Of a stretch of 64,000 bases of DNA, positions 32,700 to 41,697 are shown one piece after another. The notes beneath the pieces are model-generated. The model had not been told where the DNA came from. It did not search any database and saw only the letters and a program-made list of their open reading frames with translations. Position numbers and translations under genes: made by a program. The DNA lies in assembly GCA_964537955.1 (NCBI GenBank), contig CAZICY010000001.1, forward strand, positions 1 through 64,000. Reading direction: 5' to 3'. Source of the stretch: Mxb001 sp964537955. Lineage in GTDB: Bacteria > Actinomycetota > Actinomycetes > S36-B12. Each line of letters opens with the position of its first letter. The stretch's first letter is position 1.

Positions 32700-34124
32700 A
32701 TGACCAGCCTCGCTCCCCCCGTCCCGGCAGACCTGCCCCGCAGCCTCGGGGCGCTGCGTGCGAGCGGCTACGAGCCGCGCACGGTGAAAGAGGAGATCCG
32801 CGCCAACCTCATCGCGCGCCTCGCGGCGGGCGAGCCCACCTTCCCCGGCATCGTCGGCTTCGACGACACGGTCATCCCGCAGGTCGAGCGCGCCCTGCTT
32901 GCCGGCCACGACATCGTGCTCCTGGGCGAGCGCGGCCAGGGCAAGACACGCCTCATCCGCACGCTGGGGACCCTGCTCGACGAGTGGATCCCGGTGGTCG
33001 AGGGCTCCGAGGTCAACGACGACCCGATGGCGCCGGTCAGCGCCTTCGGGCGGCGCATCGTCGCCGAGCGCGGCGATGACACGCCCGTCACGTGGCGGCA
33101 CCGCAGCGAGCGCTACGGCGAGAAGCTCGCCACGCCCGACACCTCCGTCGGCGACCTGGTCGGCGACGTCGACCCGGTCAAGGTCGCTGAGGGGCGCACG
33201 CTCGGCGACCCCGAGACCATCCACTTCGGCCTCGTGCCCCGCACCAATCGCGGCATCTTCGCGATCAACGAGCTGCCCGACCTCGCCGAGCGCATCCAGG
33301 TGGCCCTGCTCAACGTGCTGGAGGAGCGCGACATCCAGGTGCGTGGATACACCCTCCGCCTGCCGCTCGACCTGCTCGTGATGGCAAGCGCCAACCCCGA
33401 GGACTACACCAACCGCGGGCGCATCATCACCCCGATGAAGGATCGCTTTGGCGCCGAGATCACCACGCACTACCCCTACGACGTGCAGCACGAGATCGGG
33501 CTCATCGCGCAGGAGGCGGACGTCGTCGCCATCGTGCCGATGCACCTGCTCGAGGTCATCGCGCGCTTCACCCGACTCGTGCGCGAATCTGGTGCGGTCG
33601 ACCAGCGCAGCGGCGTATCCGCGCGCTTCGCCATCGCAGCCGCCGAGGCGCTCTCCGGCGCCGCCCTGCGCCGAGCCGCCATCACGGCCGATGAGCCGGT
33701 GGCGCGCGTGGGCGACCTCGCGGGGGTCGTGCCCACGCTGCGCGGCAAGGTGGAGTTCGAGGTGAGCGAGGAAGGCCGCGAGGAGGAGGTCCTGCAGCAT
33801 CTCGCGCGCAAGGCGGTCGCAGAGACCTACCGTCGCCACCTCGGCGGAGTGGACCTCACGCCGCTCGTCGCGCTGCTCGACGAGGGCGGCACGATCGAGG
33901 CCGGCGACCTCGTCACCGCGACCGGGCTCCTCGACGCCGCAGGCGCATGGGAGGGCCTCGGCCGTCTCATCGCCGCGACGGAAGGTCCCGACGTCGAGCC
34001 CACGCCGGGCATCGCAGCCGCGTGCGTGGAGTTCGCCCTGGAGGGGCTCTGGCTCACCCGCCGCATCGACAAGGACGAGGCCGACGGTCGCGTGCGCTAC
34101 GCCACCACCTCGCCGGAGGAGTAG
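32700..34124 (+). CDS. MoxR/magnesium-chelatase-like AAA+ ATPase
   Basis: This 474-residue AAA+ protein has Walker A GERGQGKT near residue 80, Walker B FAINELPDL and sensor regions such as MASANPEDYTNRG with the arginine-rich GRIITPMKDRF. A helical C-terminal part follows. It resembles the ATPase of bacterial MoxR/ChlI-VWA pairs, which remodel or insert cofactors into target complexes. The stop TAG overlaps the next gene's GTG by 1 bp (TAGTG), so the two proteins surely act together. The target is unknown. Confidence 0.88.
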   Translation: MTSLAPPVPADLPRSLGALRASGYEPRTVKEEIRANLIARLAAGEPTFPGIVGFDDTVIPQVERALLAGHDIVLLGERGQGKTRLIRTLGTLLDEWIPVVEGSEVNDDPMAPVSAFGRRIVAERGDDTPVTWRHRSERYGEKLATPDTSVGDLVGDVDPVKVAEGRTLGDPETIHFGLVPRTNRGIFAINELPDLAERIQVALLNVLEERDIQVRGYTLRLPLDLLVMASANPEDYTNRGRIITPMKDRFGAEITTHYPYDVQHEIGLIAQEADVVAIVPMHLLEVIARFTRLVRESGAVDQRSGVSARFAIAAAEALSGAALRRAAITADEPVARVGDLAGVVPTLRGKVEFEVSEEGREEEVLQHLARKAVAETYRRHLGGVDLTPLVALLDEGGTIEAGDLVTATGLLDAAGAWEGLGRLIAATEGPDVEPTPGIAAACVEFALEGLWLTRRIDKDEADGRVRYATTSPEE

Positions 34125-36085
34125 TGCGCTACCGCTACGGCGCCTTCCACGGCGGGCCCGACCCCCTGGCCGAGCCCGTCGATGCGGGCGCGGCCGTGGA
34201 CGAGTTGGCCGACCGCATCCTCGACGGGTCGTCCGTCCGCGATGCACTGCGGGACATGCTTCGCCGGGGCATGGACGGTGCTCGGGGCCTCGATGACCTA
34301 CGCCGCCGGCTGCAGCAGCGCCGGCGCGAGCTGCAGAAGTCCGGGCGCCTCGACGGACTGCTCGAGAAGGTGCGCGAGAAGCTCGACGAGGCCCTCGAGC
34401 ACGAGCGCGGCGCGCTCTTCCCCGACCCCTCCGACGATGCGCGCTTCCGAGAGGCGTCACTCGACATGCTGCCCGAGGACACCTCGCGCGCCGTGCGCGA
34501 ACTCTCCGACTACGACTGGCGCTCCCCCGAGGCTCGCGCGGCGTACGACGACATCCGCGAGCTGCTGCGCCGCGACGTGCTCGACCAGCAGTTCAAGGAT
34601 CTCACCCGCGGACTCCAGTCGACTCCGACTCCGCAGGCGCAGCAGGCACTCAAGGACATGCTCGCCGACCTCAACTCCATGCTCGACAAGCATCGCCGGG
34701 GCGAAGACGTGAGCGAGGACTTCGAGCGCTTCATGGACCGGCACGGGGATTTCTTCCCCGACCGGCCCGAGAGCTTCGAGCAGTTGCTCGACGACCTCGC
34801 CCGGCGGGCGGCGGCAATGCAGCGCATGCTCGACTCGATGACGCCCGAGCAGCGCGAGGAGCTTGCGGGCCTCATGGAGCAGGCCTGGCAGGACCTCGAC
34901 CTCGCCGCCGAAATGGCGCAGTTGCAAGACCACCTGCGCGCCCTGCGTCCGGACCTGCCCTGGCAGGGCAGGCAGCGCATGCAGGGTGAGCGGGGACTAG
35001 GCCTGCCCGATGCCACCGAGGCACTCGCGGAGATGGCCGACCTCGAGGCCCTCGAGGCGCAGCTCTCGCAGGACTACCCGGGCGCGACGCTGGACGACGT
35101 CGACGTCGAGGCCGTCGAGCGCGCGCTCGGCCGCCAGGCCGTCGACGACATCGAGCGGCTGCGCGAGATCGAGCGACAGCTGCGCGAGCAGGGCTATCTC
35201 ACCGAGCGCTCCGAGCTCAGCCCCAAGGCCGTGCGGCGCATCGGGCGCACCGCGCTGCGCCGCGTCTTCGCCGACCTCGGCGCGGGCCCGCGCGGCGACC
35301 ACGAGATCCACGATGCGGGCGCCGCCGGCGAATTCACCGGCCAGTCGCGCCCCTGGGAGTTCGGCGACGAGCAGCCCCTGGACGTCGTACGCACGGTCGG
35401 CAATGCCGTGCGCCGCCGGCTGACGGACGGATCCACCGGACTGTCCGCCGACGACTTCGAGGTGCGCGAGACCGAGACGCGCACCCGCGCGGCAGTCGCT
35501 CTCCTTGTCGACCAGTCCTTCTCCATGGTGATGAACGACACCTGGCGCGCGGCCAAGACGACAGCCATGGCGCTGCAGGCGCTCGCAGCCTCGGCGTACC
35601 CGCTCGACGCCCTCCAGGTCATCACCTTCGCCAACCTCGCGCGGACGGTGAATCCCGAGGAGCTGCCCGACCTCGCCGCCAGCGACATCCAGGGCACGAA
35701 TCTGCACCACGCCCTCATGCTCGCCGGGCGCTTCCTCGACCGGCACCGCGATGCCGAGCCGGTCTGCCTGGTCGTCACCGACGGCGAGCCGACCGCGCAC
35801 CTGCTCCCCAGTCCCTCGGCCTCCGGCGGCCCGGACTGGTGGTTCATGTGGCCGCCCGATCGGGAGACCATCGACCTCACCGTCGCCGAGGTCGACCGGC
35901 TCACCCGCCGTGGCGTGCCGATCTCATGGTTCCGGCTCGGCGACGACCCCCGCCTGGAGCGCTTCCTCGACGCCATGGCGCGGCGCAATGGCGGGCGCGT
36001 CTTCGCCGCCGACGGCGACCGGCTCGGTGACTACGTCGTCACCGACTACGTGCGTGCACGCAAGGGCCGACGCCGCAGCGCCTGA
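34124..36085 (+). CDS. VWA domain protein partnered with the AAA+ ATPase
   Basis: This 653-residue protein has a long charged helical N-terminal region (residues ~60-420) rich in coiled coil, then a C-terminal von Willebrand factor A domain. The metal-ion-dependent adhesion site is complete: DQSFS (DxSxS), the Thr of DIQGTNLHHAL and the Asp of VVTDGEPT. It has no signal peptide. Together with the AAA+ gene this is the classic two-gene MoxR/ChlD-like module. GTG 34124 is chosen because it overlaps the AAA stop and precedes the conserved RYRYGAFHGGPDPL. Confidence 0.88.
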   Translation: MRYRYGAFHGGPDPLAEPVDAGAAVDELADRILDGSSVRDALRDMLRRGMDGARGLDDLRRRLQQRRRELQKSGRLDGLLEKVREKLDEALEHERGALFPDPSDDARFREASLDMLPEDTSRAVRELSDYDWRSPEARAAYDDIRELLRRDVLDQQFKDLTRGLQSTPTPQAQQALKDMLADLNSMLDKHRRGEDVSEDFERFMDRHGDFFPDRPESFEQLLDDLARRAAAMQRMLDSMTPEQREELAGLMEQAWQDLDLAAEMAQLQDHLRALRPDLPWQGRQRMQGERGLGLPDATEALAEMADLEALEAQLSQDYPGATLDDVDVEAVERALGRQAVDDIERLREIERQLREQGYLTERSELSPKAVRRIGRTALRRVFADLGAGPRGDHEIHDAGAAGEFTGQSRPWEFGDEQPLDVVRTVGNAVRRRLTDGSTGLSADDFEVRETETRTRAAVALLVDQSFSMVMNDTWRAAKTTAMALQALAASAYPLDALQVITFANLARTVNPEELPDLAASDIQGTNLHHALMLAGRFLDRHRDAEPVCLVVTDGEPTAHLLPSPSASGGPDWWFMWPPDRETIDLTVAEVDRLTRRGVPISWFRLGDDPRLERFLDAMARRNGGRVFAADGDRLGDYVVTDYVRARKGRRRSA

Positions 36086-36095
36086 CGGCTGCGCG

Positions 36096-36101
36096 TAGTC
36101 T
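36096..36101 (+). promoter_or_regulatory. -10 hexamer TAGTCT of the MFS gene at 36110
   Basis: TAGTCT, 8 nt, then the ATG at 36110, with no Shine-Dalgarno between. Confidence 0.5.
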
Positions 36102-36109
36102 CGGCGATC

Positions 36110-37375
36110 ATGCGTCGCTGGGTCCCGCTGCTGCGCGACCTGCCCGTCGAGGTGAGCGTCCTCGCCTCGATCGCGTTCTTCGTCGCCCTCGGCTTCGGCA
36201 TCGTCATCCCGTCGATCCCCATCTTCGCCGACTCCTTCGGTGTCTCGGCCCTCGCGGCGTCCGCGGTCGTCTCGGCCTTCGCCCTCATGCGCTTCGTGTC
36301 GTCGCCCTTCGCCGGGTCGTGGACCAACCGGTTCGGCGAGCGCAACGTGCTCGCCGCGGGGCTCGCGATCGTCGCCCTGTCCAGCCTCGTCGCCGGCCTC
36401 GCCCAGAACTATCCGCAGCTGCTCATCCTGCGCGGCATCGGCGGGATCGGATCCGCGATGTTCACCGTCTCCGCCATGGCCCTGCTGCTGCGTGTCGTCG
36501 ACGCGGACCAGCGCGGCCGCGCCTCAGCCGCATGGCAGGGCGGTTTCCTCGTCGGCGGCGTCGCCGGACCGGCCATCGGGGGAATCCTGCTGGCCATCTC
36601 CATCCGGGCACCCTTCTTCTTCTACGCCGGGACGCTGGCCGTCGCCACCGTCATCGCGCTGGTCTTCCTCTCACCCGCGCGCCTCGCTGCGCGCGAGGCA
36701 GCCGTGGTGGCATCCGAACCCGCGCCCGAAGGGCCGCCCGAGGAGCGTGCCGGCGGCTGGGCCGAGCTCCGCGAGGCTCTGCGCAACCGCGCCTACCGCG
36801 CTGCGCTGGCGGTCAACTTCGCGACGGGGCTCACGACATTCGGACTGCGCGCCGCGCTGATCCCGCTCTTCGTCGTCGAGGGCCTCAAGCAGGGTCCGAG
36901 CCTGTCGGGCTGGGCCTTCCTCGTCGCGGCCGTCGTGCAGGCGGTCTTCCTGGTGCCTGCGGGCCGGCTCACCGACCTGCGGGGACGCCGCCCCGCCATG
37001 ATCATCGGCAGCGTCGCGACGATCGCAGGGATGCTGCTCCTCGTCGCCGACGACCTCGCCACGGGGTCGCTCTCACTCGCGCTCGTGATCTTCTTCGCCA
37101 GCATGGTGGTGATGTCGGTAGGCTCGGCGTTCCTCGGATCCGCACCGACCGCGGTGGTGGGCGACATCATGGGCGGGCGCCAGGGTGGCAGCGTCGTCGC
37201 CACCTTCCAGATGGTCTCCGACATCGGCGCCGTCATCGGGCCGCTCCTCGGCGGCCTGCTGCTCGACCTCTACGGCTTCGAATGGGCCTTCGCCTTCGGG
37301 GCCGCGATCTCGGCGCTTGCCCTCGTCTTCGTCGTGCTCATGCCGGAGACGCTCCGCTCGCGCACGCAGACCTAG
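36110..37375 (+). CDS. MFS transporter, 12-TM DHA1 type
   Basis: This 421-residue protein has twelve predicted helices. The loop FAGSWTNRFGERNVLAAGL after helix 2 is the motif A region, and the mirrored GRLTDLRGRRPAMI starts the second half. Length and layout match TetA/Bmr-like drug or sugar exporters. The substrate is unknown. The gene follows the VWA gene by 24 nt but has its own leaderless-type promoter. Its TAG stop shares a CTAG with the convergent amidase. Confidence 0.88.
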   Translation: MRRWVPLLRDLPVEVSVLASIAFFVALGFGIVIPSIPIFADSFGVSALAASAVVSAFALMRFVSSPFAGSWTNRFGERNVLAAGLAIVALSSLVAGLAQNYPQLLILRGIGGIGSAMFTVSAMALLLRVVDADQRGRASAAWQGGFLVGGVAGPAIGGILLAISIRAPFFFYAGTLAVATVIALVFLSPARLAAREAAVVASEPAPEGPPEERAGGWAELREALRNRAYRAALAVNFATGLTTFGLRAALIPLFVVEGLKQGPSLSGWAFLVAAVVQAVFLVPAGRLTDLRGRRPAMIIGSVATIAGMLLLVADDLATGSLSLALVIFFASMVVMSVGSAFLGSAPTAVVGDIMGGRQGGSVVATFQMVSDIGAVIGPLLGGLLLDLYGFEWAFAFGAAISALALVFVVLMPETLRSRTQT

Positions 37376-38754
37376 TCGGGGAAGCCCGGCGCCGTGCGAC
37401 GCCACGGCCGGGTGCGCTCGACCCACGCGGCAATCGACAGCAGCAGGGACTCACCACCCCGACGCGCCACGACCTGGGCTGCCACGGGCGTCCCGGCCTG
37501 CGGATGCACCCCCATGGGGATGACGATGGCGGGCATCCCGGCGACGTTCCACGGCGCGGCGAAGGGGGCGTAGCGGATGTTGGCGAGCATCGTGGAGGCC
37601 CAACCGCCGCTGAACCACCTCCGCGCGTGGATGGGCGGCTGCGCCAGCGCCGGAGTGACGAGCACGTCGTACTCGCGCAGGAACTCATCAGCGTGCCGGA
37701 TCCAGGACTCGCGCAGCCGCTCATCCATGAGCGGGGTCCCCCGGACCAGCCTGCCGAGCATCGCGTGGCGTCGCACGCGCGGCTCCAATCGCGCAGAGTC
37801 GAGCTCGTCGGCATCGGCCGCCGTGCCGGCGAACCAGCGGGCCAGACCCGCGATGGCCGCGGCATTGCCCGCCGCGTCGGTCGGCGCGACCGGCTCGGCA
37901 TGGCGCACGTCGTGCCCCGCCCCACGCAGCAGGGATCCCAGTCGATCGGCGGCGGCCGCCCATGCCGGATCGACCGCCACACCCGCGACGGGAGACCGGA
38001 ACGACACGGCCACGTGCAAGCGCTCATCGAGAGGGCGCACCTGCCCGAGCGAGGCATCGTCCGCCATGACCGACAGCAGCACGGCCGCGTCCTCGGCCGT
38101 CGTGGCGAGCGCGCCGTTCTCGCTCATGGCGTACCAGTCGGTCGCACCGAGATGGGCCGGCACCACCCCCAGGCCCGGCTTGATCCCGACGAGGCCGCAG
38201 CAGGCTGCGGGGATGCGCACGCTCCCCATGCCGTCGTTGCCGTGCGCGATCGGCACCATGCCCGCGGCCACGGCTGCCGCCGATCCGCCGCTGGATCCAC
38301 CGGGCGTGCGCGCGAGATCCCAGGGGTTGCGCGTGATCCCGTGGACCGAATCGGTGGCGCCGAAGACGCACAGTTCCGGCACGCGCGTGAGTCCGACGAC
38401 GATGCCCCCTGCCGCGCGAATGCGCTCGACGACGGGATGGTCGGACTGCTGGGGGGCGTCCGTGGTCGCGGCGGAGCCGACGCGCATGGGCTCCCCGGCA
38501 ACGGGCACGTTGTCCTTGATGGCGATGGGGACGCCCGCGAGCGGCAGTGACGACCGGTCGGCGCGGGCGTCGACTTCGACTGCCTCGGTCAGGGCGCGAT
38601 CGCCACGGACCACCTGGAACGCCGCCACGTCGTCGTCGTACGCCCGGATGCGAGCGAGCGATTCGGTGACCGTGTCGACAGCGGTACGCCGACCCGCGCG
38701 CACGTCGGCAGCGACCTGCGTGGCGGTCCAGCCGACCTGCGTGGCCTGGCTCAT
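37372..38754 (-). CDS. Amidase signature family enzyme
   Basis: This 460-residue amidase has the Ser-cisSer-Lys triad: Lys in VPIAIKDNVPV (near residue 81), and the glycine/serine signature PGGSSGGSAAAVAAG (near 155-170). The usual GGSIRIPA block is GMGSVRIPAAC here. Substrates of this family range from amino-acid amides to Glu-tRNA(Gln); lack of GatB/C nearby and the divergent C-terminus make a GatA role unlikely. Its ATG overlaps the metB stop by 4 bp (ATGA), so it is co-expressed with cystathionine gamma-synthase. Confidence 0.88.
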   Translation of the reverse strand: MSQATQVGWTATQVAADVRAGRRTAVDTVTESLARIRAYDDDVAAFQVVRGDRALTEAVEVDARADRSSLPLAGVPIAIKDNVPVAGEPMRVGSAATTDAPQQSDHPVVERIRAAGGIVVGLTRVPELCVFGATDSVHGITRNPWDLARTPGGSSGGSAAAVAAGMVPIAHGNDGMGSVRIPAACCGLVGIKPGLGVVPAHLGATDWYAMSENGALATTAEDAAVLLSVMADDASLGQVRPLDERLHVAVSFRSPVAGVAVDPAWAAAADRLGSLLRGAGHDVRHAEPVAPTDAAGNAAAIAGLARWFAGTAADADELDSARLEPRVRRHAMLGRLVRGTPLMDERLRESWIRHADEFLREYDVLVTPALAQPPIHARRWFSGGWASTMLANIRYAPFAAPWNVAGMPAIVIPMGVHPQAGTPVAAQVVARRGGESLLLSIAAWVERTRPWRRTAPGFPD

Positions 38755-39905
38755 CCGAGGGCCTGCTTGAGGTCGGCGACAAGGTCGTCGATGCTCTCGA
38801 TGCCCACGGACAGGCGCACGAGGTCGGCGGGGACCTCGAGCGGGCTGCCGGCAGCGGATGCGTGCGTCATGCGGCCCGGGTGCTCGATGAGGGACTCGAC
38901 GCCCCCCAGGGACTCACCGAGCGTGAAGACCCGCGTGCGTCCGCAGATGTCGACGGCCTCCTGCTCGCCCCCGGTGACTCGGAAGGACACCATGCCGCCG
39001 TAGTCGCGCATCTGGCGCGCGGCCACGTCGTGGCCACGGTGGCCGGGCAGGCCGGGGTAGTAGACCTCGCTCACCCGAGGGTGGTCGGCGAGGAGCTCGA
39101 CGATGGCCTTCGCGTTGGAGCAGTGCCGGTCCATGCGCACGCCGAGCGTCTTGATGCCCCGGAGCACGAGCCACGAGTCCCAGGGCCCGGGGACCGAGCC
39201 CATGGCGTTCTGGTGGTAGGCCAGCCGGTCGCCGAGCTCGGCGTCCGAGACGACCAGACCGCCGCCGATAACGTCGCTATGCCCGCCGAGGTACTTCGTC
39301 GTGGAGTGGACGACCACGTCCGCGCCGAGGGCCAGGGGCTGCTGGAGGTACGGCGAGGCGAAGGTGTTGTCGACGACGAGCAGAGCGCCCGCGGCATGCG
39401 CAATCTCGGCCAAGGCCGCGATGTCGACGACCGTGAGCAGGGGGTTGGTCGGCGTCTCCGCCCAGACGATGCGCGTGTGCCCCGGTCGGATCGCCGCGCG
39501 TACGGCATCGAGGTCGGTGAGATCGACGGGAGTGTGCTCCAGGCCCCAGGGCTCGGCCACGCGCGCGAAGAGACGGTAGGTGCCGCCGTAGGCATCGTTG
39601 CCGATGATCGCGTGCGCACCCGGGGCGCCGACCGTGCGCAGCAGGGTGTCCTCGGCCGCCAGGCCGGACGCGAAGGCGAGTCCGCGGGCACCGCCCTCGA
39701 GCGAGGCGAGGCACTCCTCCAGCGCGGTGCGCGTGGGGTTGCCGCTGCGGGAGTACTCGTACCCCCCGCGCAGTCCGCCCACTCCGTCCTGGGCGTAGGT
39801 CGACACCTGGTAGACGGGTGGCACCACGGCCCCGGTCGCCGGGTCGGGCTCCTGCCCGGCATGGATGGCGCGGGTCTCGAAGCCGGCGTCGCTCCACGAG
39901 GTCAT
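38751..39905 (-). CDS. metB: Cystathionine gamma-synthase (or gamma-lyase), PLP-dependent
   Basis: This 384-residue Cys/Met-metabolism PLP enzyme has FETRAIHAGQEPDPATGAVV at the start, the substrate Tyr/Arg block YEYSRSGNPTR, and the Schiff-base Lys in STTKYLGGHSD. The ending GVESLIEHPGRMTHAS and LVRLSVGIE are typical. With cbs 1.8 kb away it can form a transsulfuration pathway between cysteine and homocysteine; synthase and lyase cannot be fully separated by sequence. ATG 39905 follows TAGGCT by 7 nt (leaderless). Confidence 0.92.
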   Translation of the reverse strand: MTSWSDAGFETRAIHAGQEPDPATGAVVPPVYQVSTYAQDGVGGLRGGYEYSRSGNPTRTALEECLASLEGGARGLAFASGLAAEDTLLRTVGAPGAHAIIGNDAYGGTYRLFARVAEPWGLEHTPVDLTDLDAVRAAIRPGHTRIVWAETPTNPLLTVVDIAALAEIAHAAGALLVVDNTFASPYLQQPLALGADVVVHSTTKYLGGHSDVIGGGLVVSDAELGDRLAYHQNAMGSVPGPWDSWLVLRGIKTLGVRMDRHCSNAKAIVELLADHPRVSEVYYPGLPGHRGHDVAARQMRDYGGMVSFRVTGGEQEAVDICGRTRVFTLGESLGGVESLIEHPGRMTHASAAGSPLEVPADLVRLSVGIESIDDLVADLKQALG

Positions 39906-39912
39906 GGCCGCA

Positions 39913-39918
39913 AGCCTA
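39913..39918 (-). promoter_or_regulatory. -10 hexamer TAGGCT of metB-amidase
   Basis: TAGGCT, 7 nt, then the ATG at 39905 on the minus strand. The divergent msrA -10 lies 31 bp away. Confidence 0.6.
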
Positions 39919-39949
39919 GGCGCCGGAGGCGTGCCGGGCACACCCGCGC

Positions 39950-39955
39950 CATACT
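39950..39955 (+). promoter_or_regulatory. -10 hexamer CATACT of msrA
   Basis: CATACT, one base off TATACT, is followed by 6 nt and the ATG at 39962. Leaderless geometry. Confidence 0.5.
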
Positions 39956-39961
39956 CACCCC

Positions 39962-40627
39962 ATGGCCTTCCTCTTCTCCTCTGCGAAGTCGACGATGGTC
40001 GCTCCCGATGCCGCGCTCCCGGGTCGCGATCACTACCCCTTCGAGATCCCGGCCGACCATGCCGTGCTGGGCACGCCGATCCGCAACCTGCCGGTCCAGC
40101 CATGGCCCGCCGACCTGTCGGTGCTCTACGTCGGGATGGGCTGCTTCTGGGGCGCGGAGGAGATCTACTGGCGGTTGCCCGGGGTCTACACGACGGCCGT
40201 CGGCTACCAGGGCGGCTTCACGCCGCACCCGACGTACGAGGAGGTGTGCACGGGGCGCACCGGGCACACGGAGGCCGTGCTCGTCGCCTACCGCGAGGAT
40301 CAGATCTCGACGTACGACGTGCTCAAGCACTTCTGGGAGAGCCACGACCCGACGCAGGGCTACCGCCAGGGCAATGACACGGGCACGCAGTACCGCAGCG
40401 CGGTCTACTACACGACCGATGCGCAGCGCGACCTCGTGGAGCGCACGTCGGCGGCGTACGCCGGGGTGATCGCCCAGCGCGGCTACGGCGCCATCACCAC
40501 GCAGGTGGCGCCCGCAGCCGACTGGCCGTTCTACTACGCCGAGGGCTACCACCAGCAGTACCTCTACAAGGTGCCCAATGGCTACCGCTGCCACGCCAAC
40601 ACCGGCCTCGCCCTGCCGGCGCTCTAG
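39962..40627 (+). CDS. msrA: Peptide methionine-S-sulfoxide reductase MsrA
   Basis: MsrA reduces the S-epimer of methionine sulfoxide in oxidised proteins. The 221-residue protein has the catalytic motif GCFWGAEE (Cys61) after a ~50-residue N-terminal extension, then GYQGGFTPHPTYEEVCTGRTGH and the C-terminal EGYHQQYLYKVPNGYRCH. The last Cys probably acts as a resolving residue. It is divergent from metB, which fits a sulfur/redox neighbourhood. Confidence 0.95.
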   Translation: MAFLFSSAKSTMVAPDAALPGRDHYPFEIPADHAVLGTPIRNLPVQPWPADLSVLYVGMGCFWGAEEIYWRLPGVYTTAVGYQGGFTPHPTYEEVCTGRTGHTEAVLVAYREDQISTYDVLKHFWESHDPTQGYRQGNDTGTQYRSAVYYTTDAQRDLVERTSAAYAGVIAQRGYGAITTQVAPAADWPFYYAEGYHQQYLYKVPNGYRCHANTGLALPAL

Positions 40628-40630
40628 GAC
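40625..40630 (+). promoter_or_regulatory. Possible -10 (TAGGAC) of the proline-racemase-family gene, overlapping the msrA stop
   Basis: TAGGAC begins with the msrA TAG stop and ends 4 nt before the GTG at 40635. The spacing is shorter than in the other examples, so read-through from msrA is the alternative. Confidence 0.3.
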
Positions 40631-40634
40631 ACTC

Positions 40635-41693
40635 GTGCGCTTCGATAGGCGAATCACCGCCGTCGACATCCACGCGGACGGCATGCCGGGGCGGGTCATC
40701 ACCGGCGGCGTGCCGGACGTCCCCGGCGCCACGATGCTGGAGAAGGCGCGCTACCTGGAGTCGCACGCCGACGACCTGCGCAAGATCATGCTCAACGAGC
40801 CGCGGGGCTACCCGGCGTCCTGCTGCAATCTCATCCTGCCCTCGAGCGATCCTGCCGCCGACTTCGGCTACGTGATCATGGAGCACGTGGAGTACCCCGC
40901 GATGTCGGGCAGCAACACCATCTGCGTGGCGACCGTCCTCATCGAGACCGGCATGGTGGAGGTGACCGAGCCGGTCACGCGATTCACGCTCGAGGCGCCC
41001 GCGGGTCTCATCGAGATCACGGCAACAGTCGCCGACGGAAAGGCCACGTCGATCACGTTCCGCAATGTCCCCGCCTTCGCCGCGCACCTCGGAGTCCCGG
41101 TGGAGATCCCCGGGGTCGGCACGATCGAGACCGACATCGCATGGGGCGGGATGTTCTACGCCATCGCCGACGCATCGGCCTTCGGCCTGGAACTCACCCC
41201 TGACGAGGGCGCGGACATCGTGCGCCTCGGCAGCATGCTCACGCTCGCGACCAGCGAGCAGTATCCGGTGAGCCATCCGCTCGACCCCTCGCTGGCAGGG
41301 GTGACCATCTCCCAGCTCTCGGCGCCGCCACGATCGGCAGCCAACGACCGGCGCAACGCAGTGACCATGGGCACGGGGCAGCCGAGCTGGGATGCGCCCG
41401 CGAGCTTCACCGGCTGCCTGGACCGCTCCCCGTGCGGGACCGGCACGAGCGCGCGCATGGCGACGATGCACGCGCGCGGTGCGCTCGCGCTCGACCAGCC
41501 GTTCCGCCACGAGAGCATCACCGACACGGTCTTCATCGGTCGACTCGTCGAGGAGGTCGACCTCGGCGGCGTGCGGGCCGTCGTGCCCGAGATCACCGGT
41601 CACGCGTGGATCACCGGCTTCGCGGACTACGTCGTCGACCCGACCGACCCCTTCCCCACCGGCTTCACGGTGGGCGACATCTGGAGCCGATGA
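40635..41693 (+). CDS. Proline racemase superfamily enzyme, Ser/Cys type
   Basis: This 352-residue protein has the proline racemase fold (AVDIHADGMPGRVITGG start, DRSPCGTGTSARMA near the end). Classical proline racemases and hydroxyproline 2-epimerases use two cysteines, and trans-3-hydroxyproline dehydratases use Cys/Thr. Here the first position is Ser91 (AMSGSNTI in place of MCGHGTI) and the second is Cys267. As I recall, Ser/Cys members have been linked to 4-hydroxyproline epimerase and/or trans-3-hydroxyproline dehydratase activity. GTG 40635 is chosen because RFDRRITAVDIHADG is the conserved start. It follows msrA by 7 nt. Confidence 0.88.
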   Translation: MRFDRRITAVDIHADGMPGRVITGGVPDVPGATMLEKARYLESHADDLRKIMLNEPRGYPASCCNLILPSSDPAADFGYVIMEHVEYPAMSGSNTICVATVLIETGMVEVTEPVTRFTLEAPAGLIEITATVADGKATSITFRNVPAFAAHLGVPVEIPGVGTIETDIAWGGMFYAIADASAFGLELTPDEGADIVRLGSMLTLATSEQYPVSHPLDPSLAGVTISQLSAPPRSAANDRRNAVTMGTGQPSWDAPASFTGCLDRSPCGTGTSARMATMHARGALALDQPFRHESITDTVFIGRLVEEVDLGGVRAVVPEITGHAWITGFADYVVDPTDPFPTGFTVGDIWSR

Positions 41694-41697
41694 GGCG

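Noticed and set aside
37372..38754. Amidase as GatA of the tRNA-dependent amidotransferase
   Set aside because: No gatB or gatC adjacent, and coupling is with metB; the family signature alone fits many amidases.
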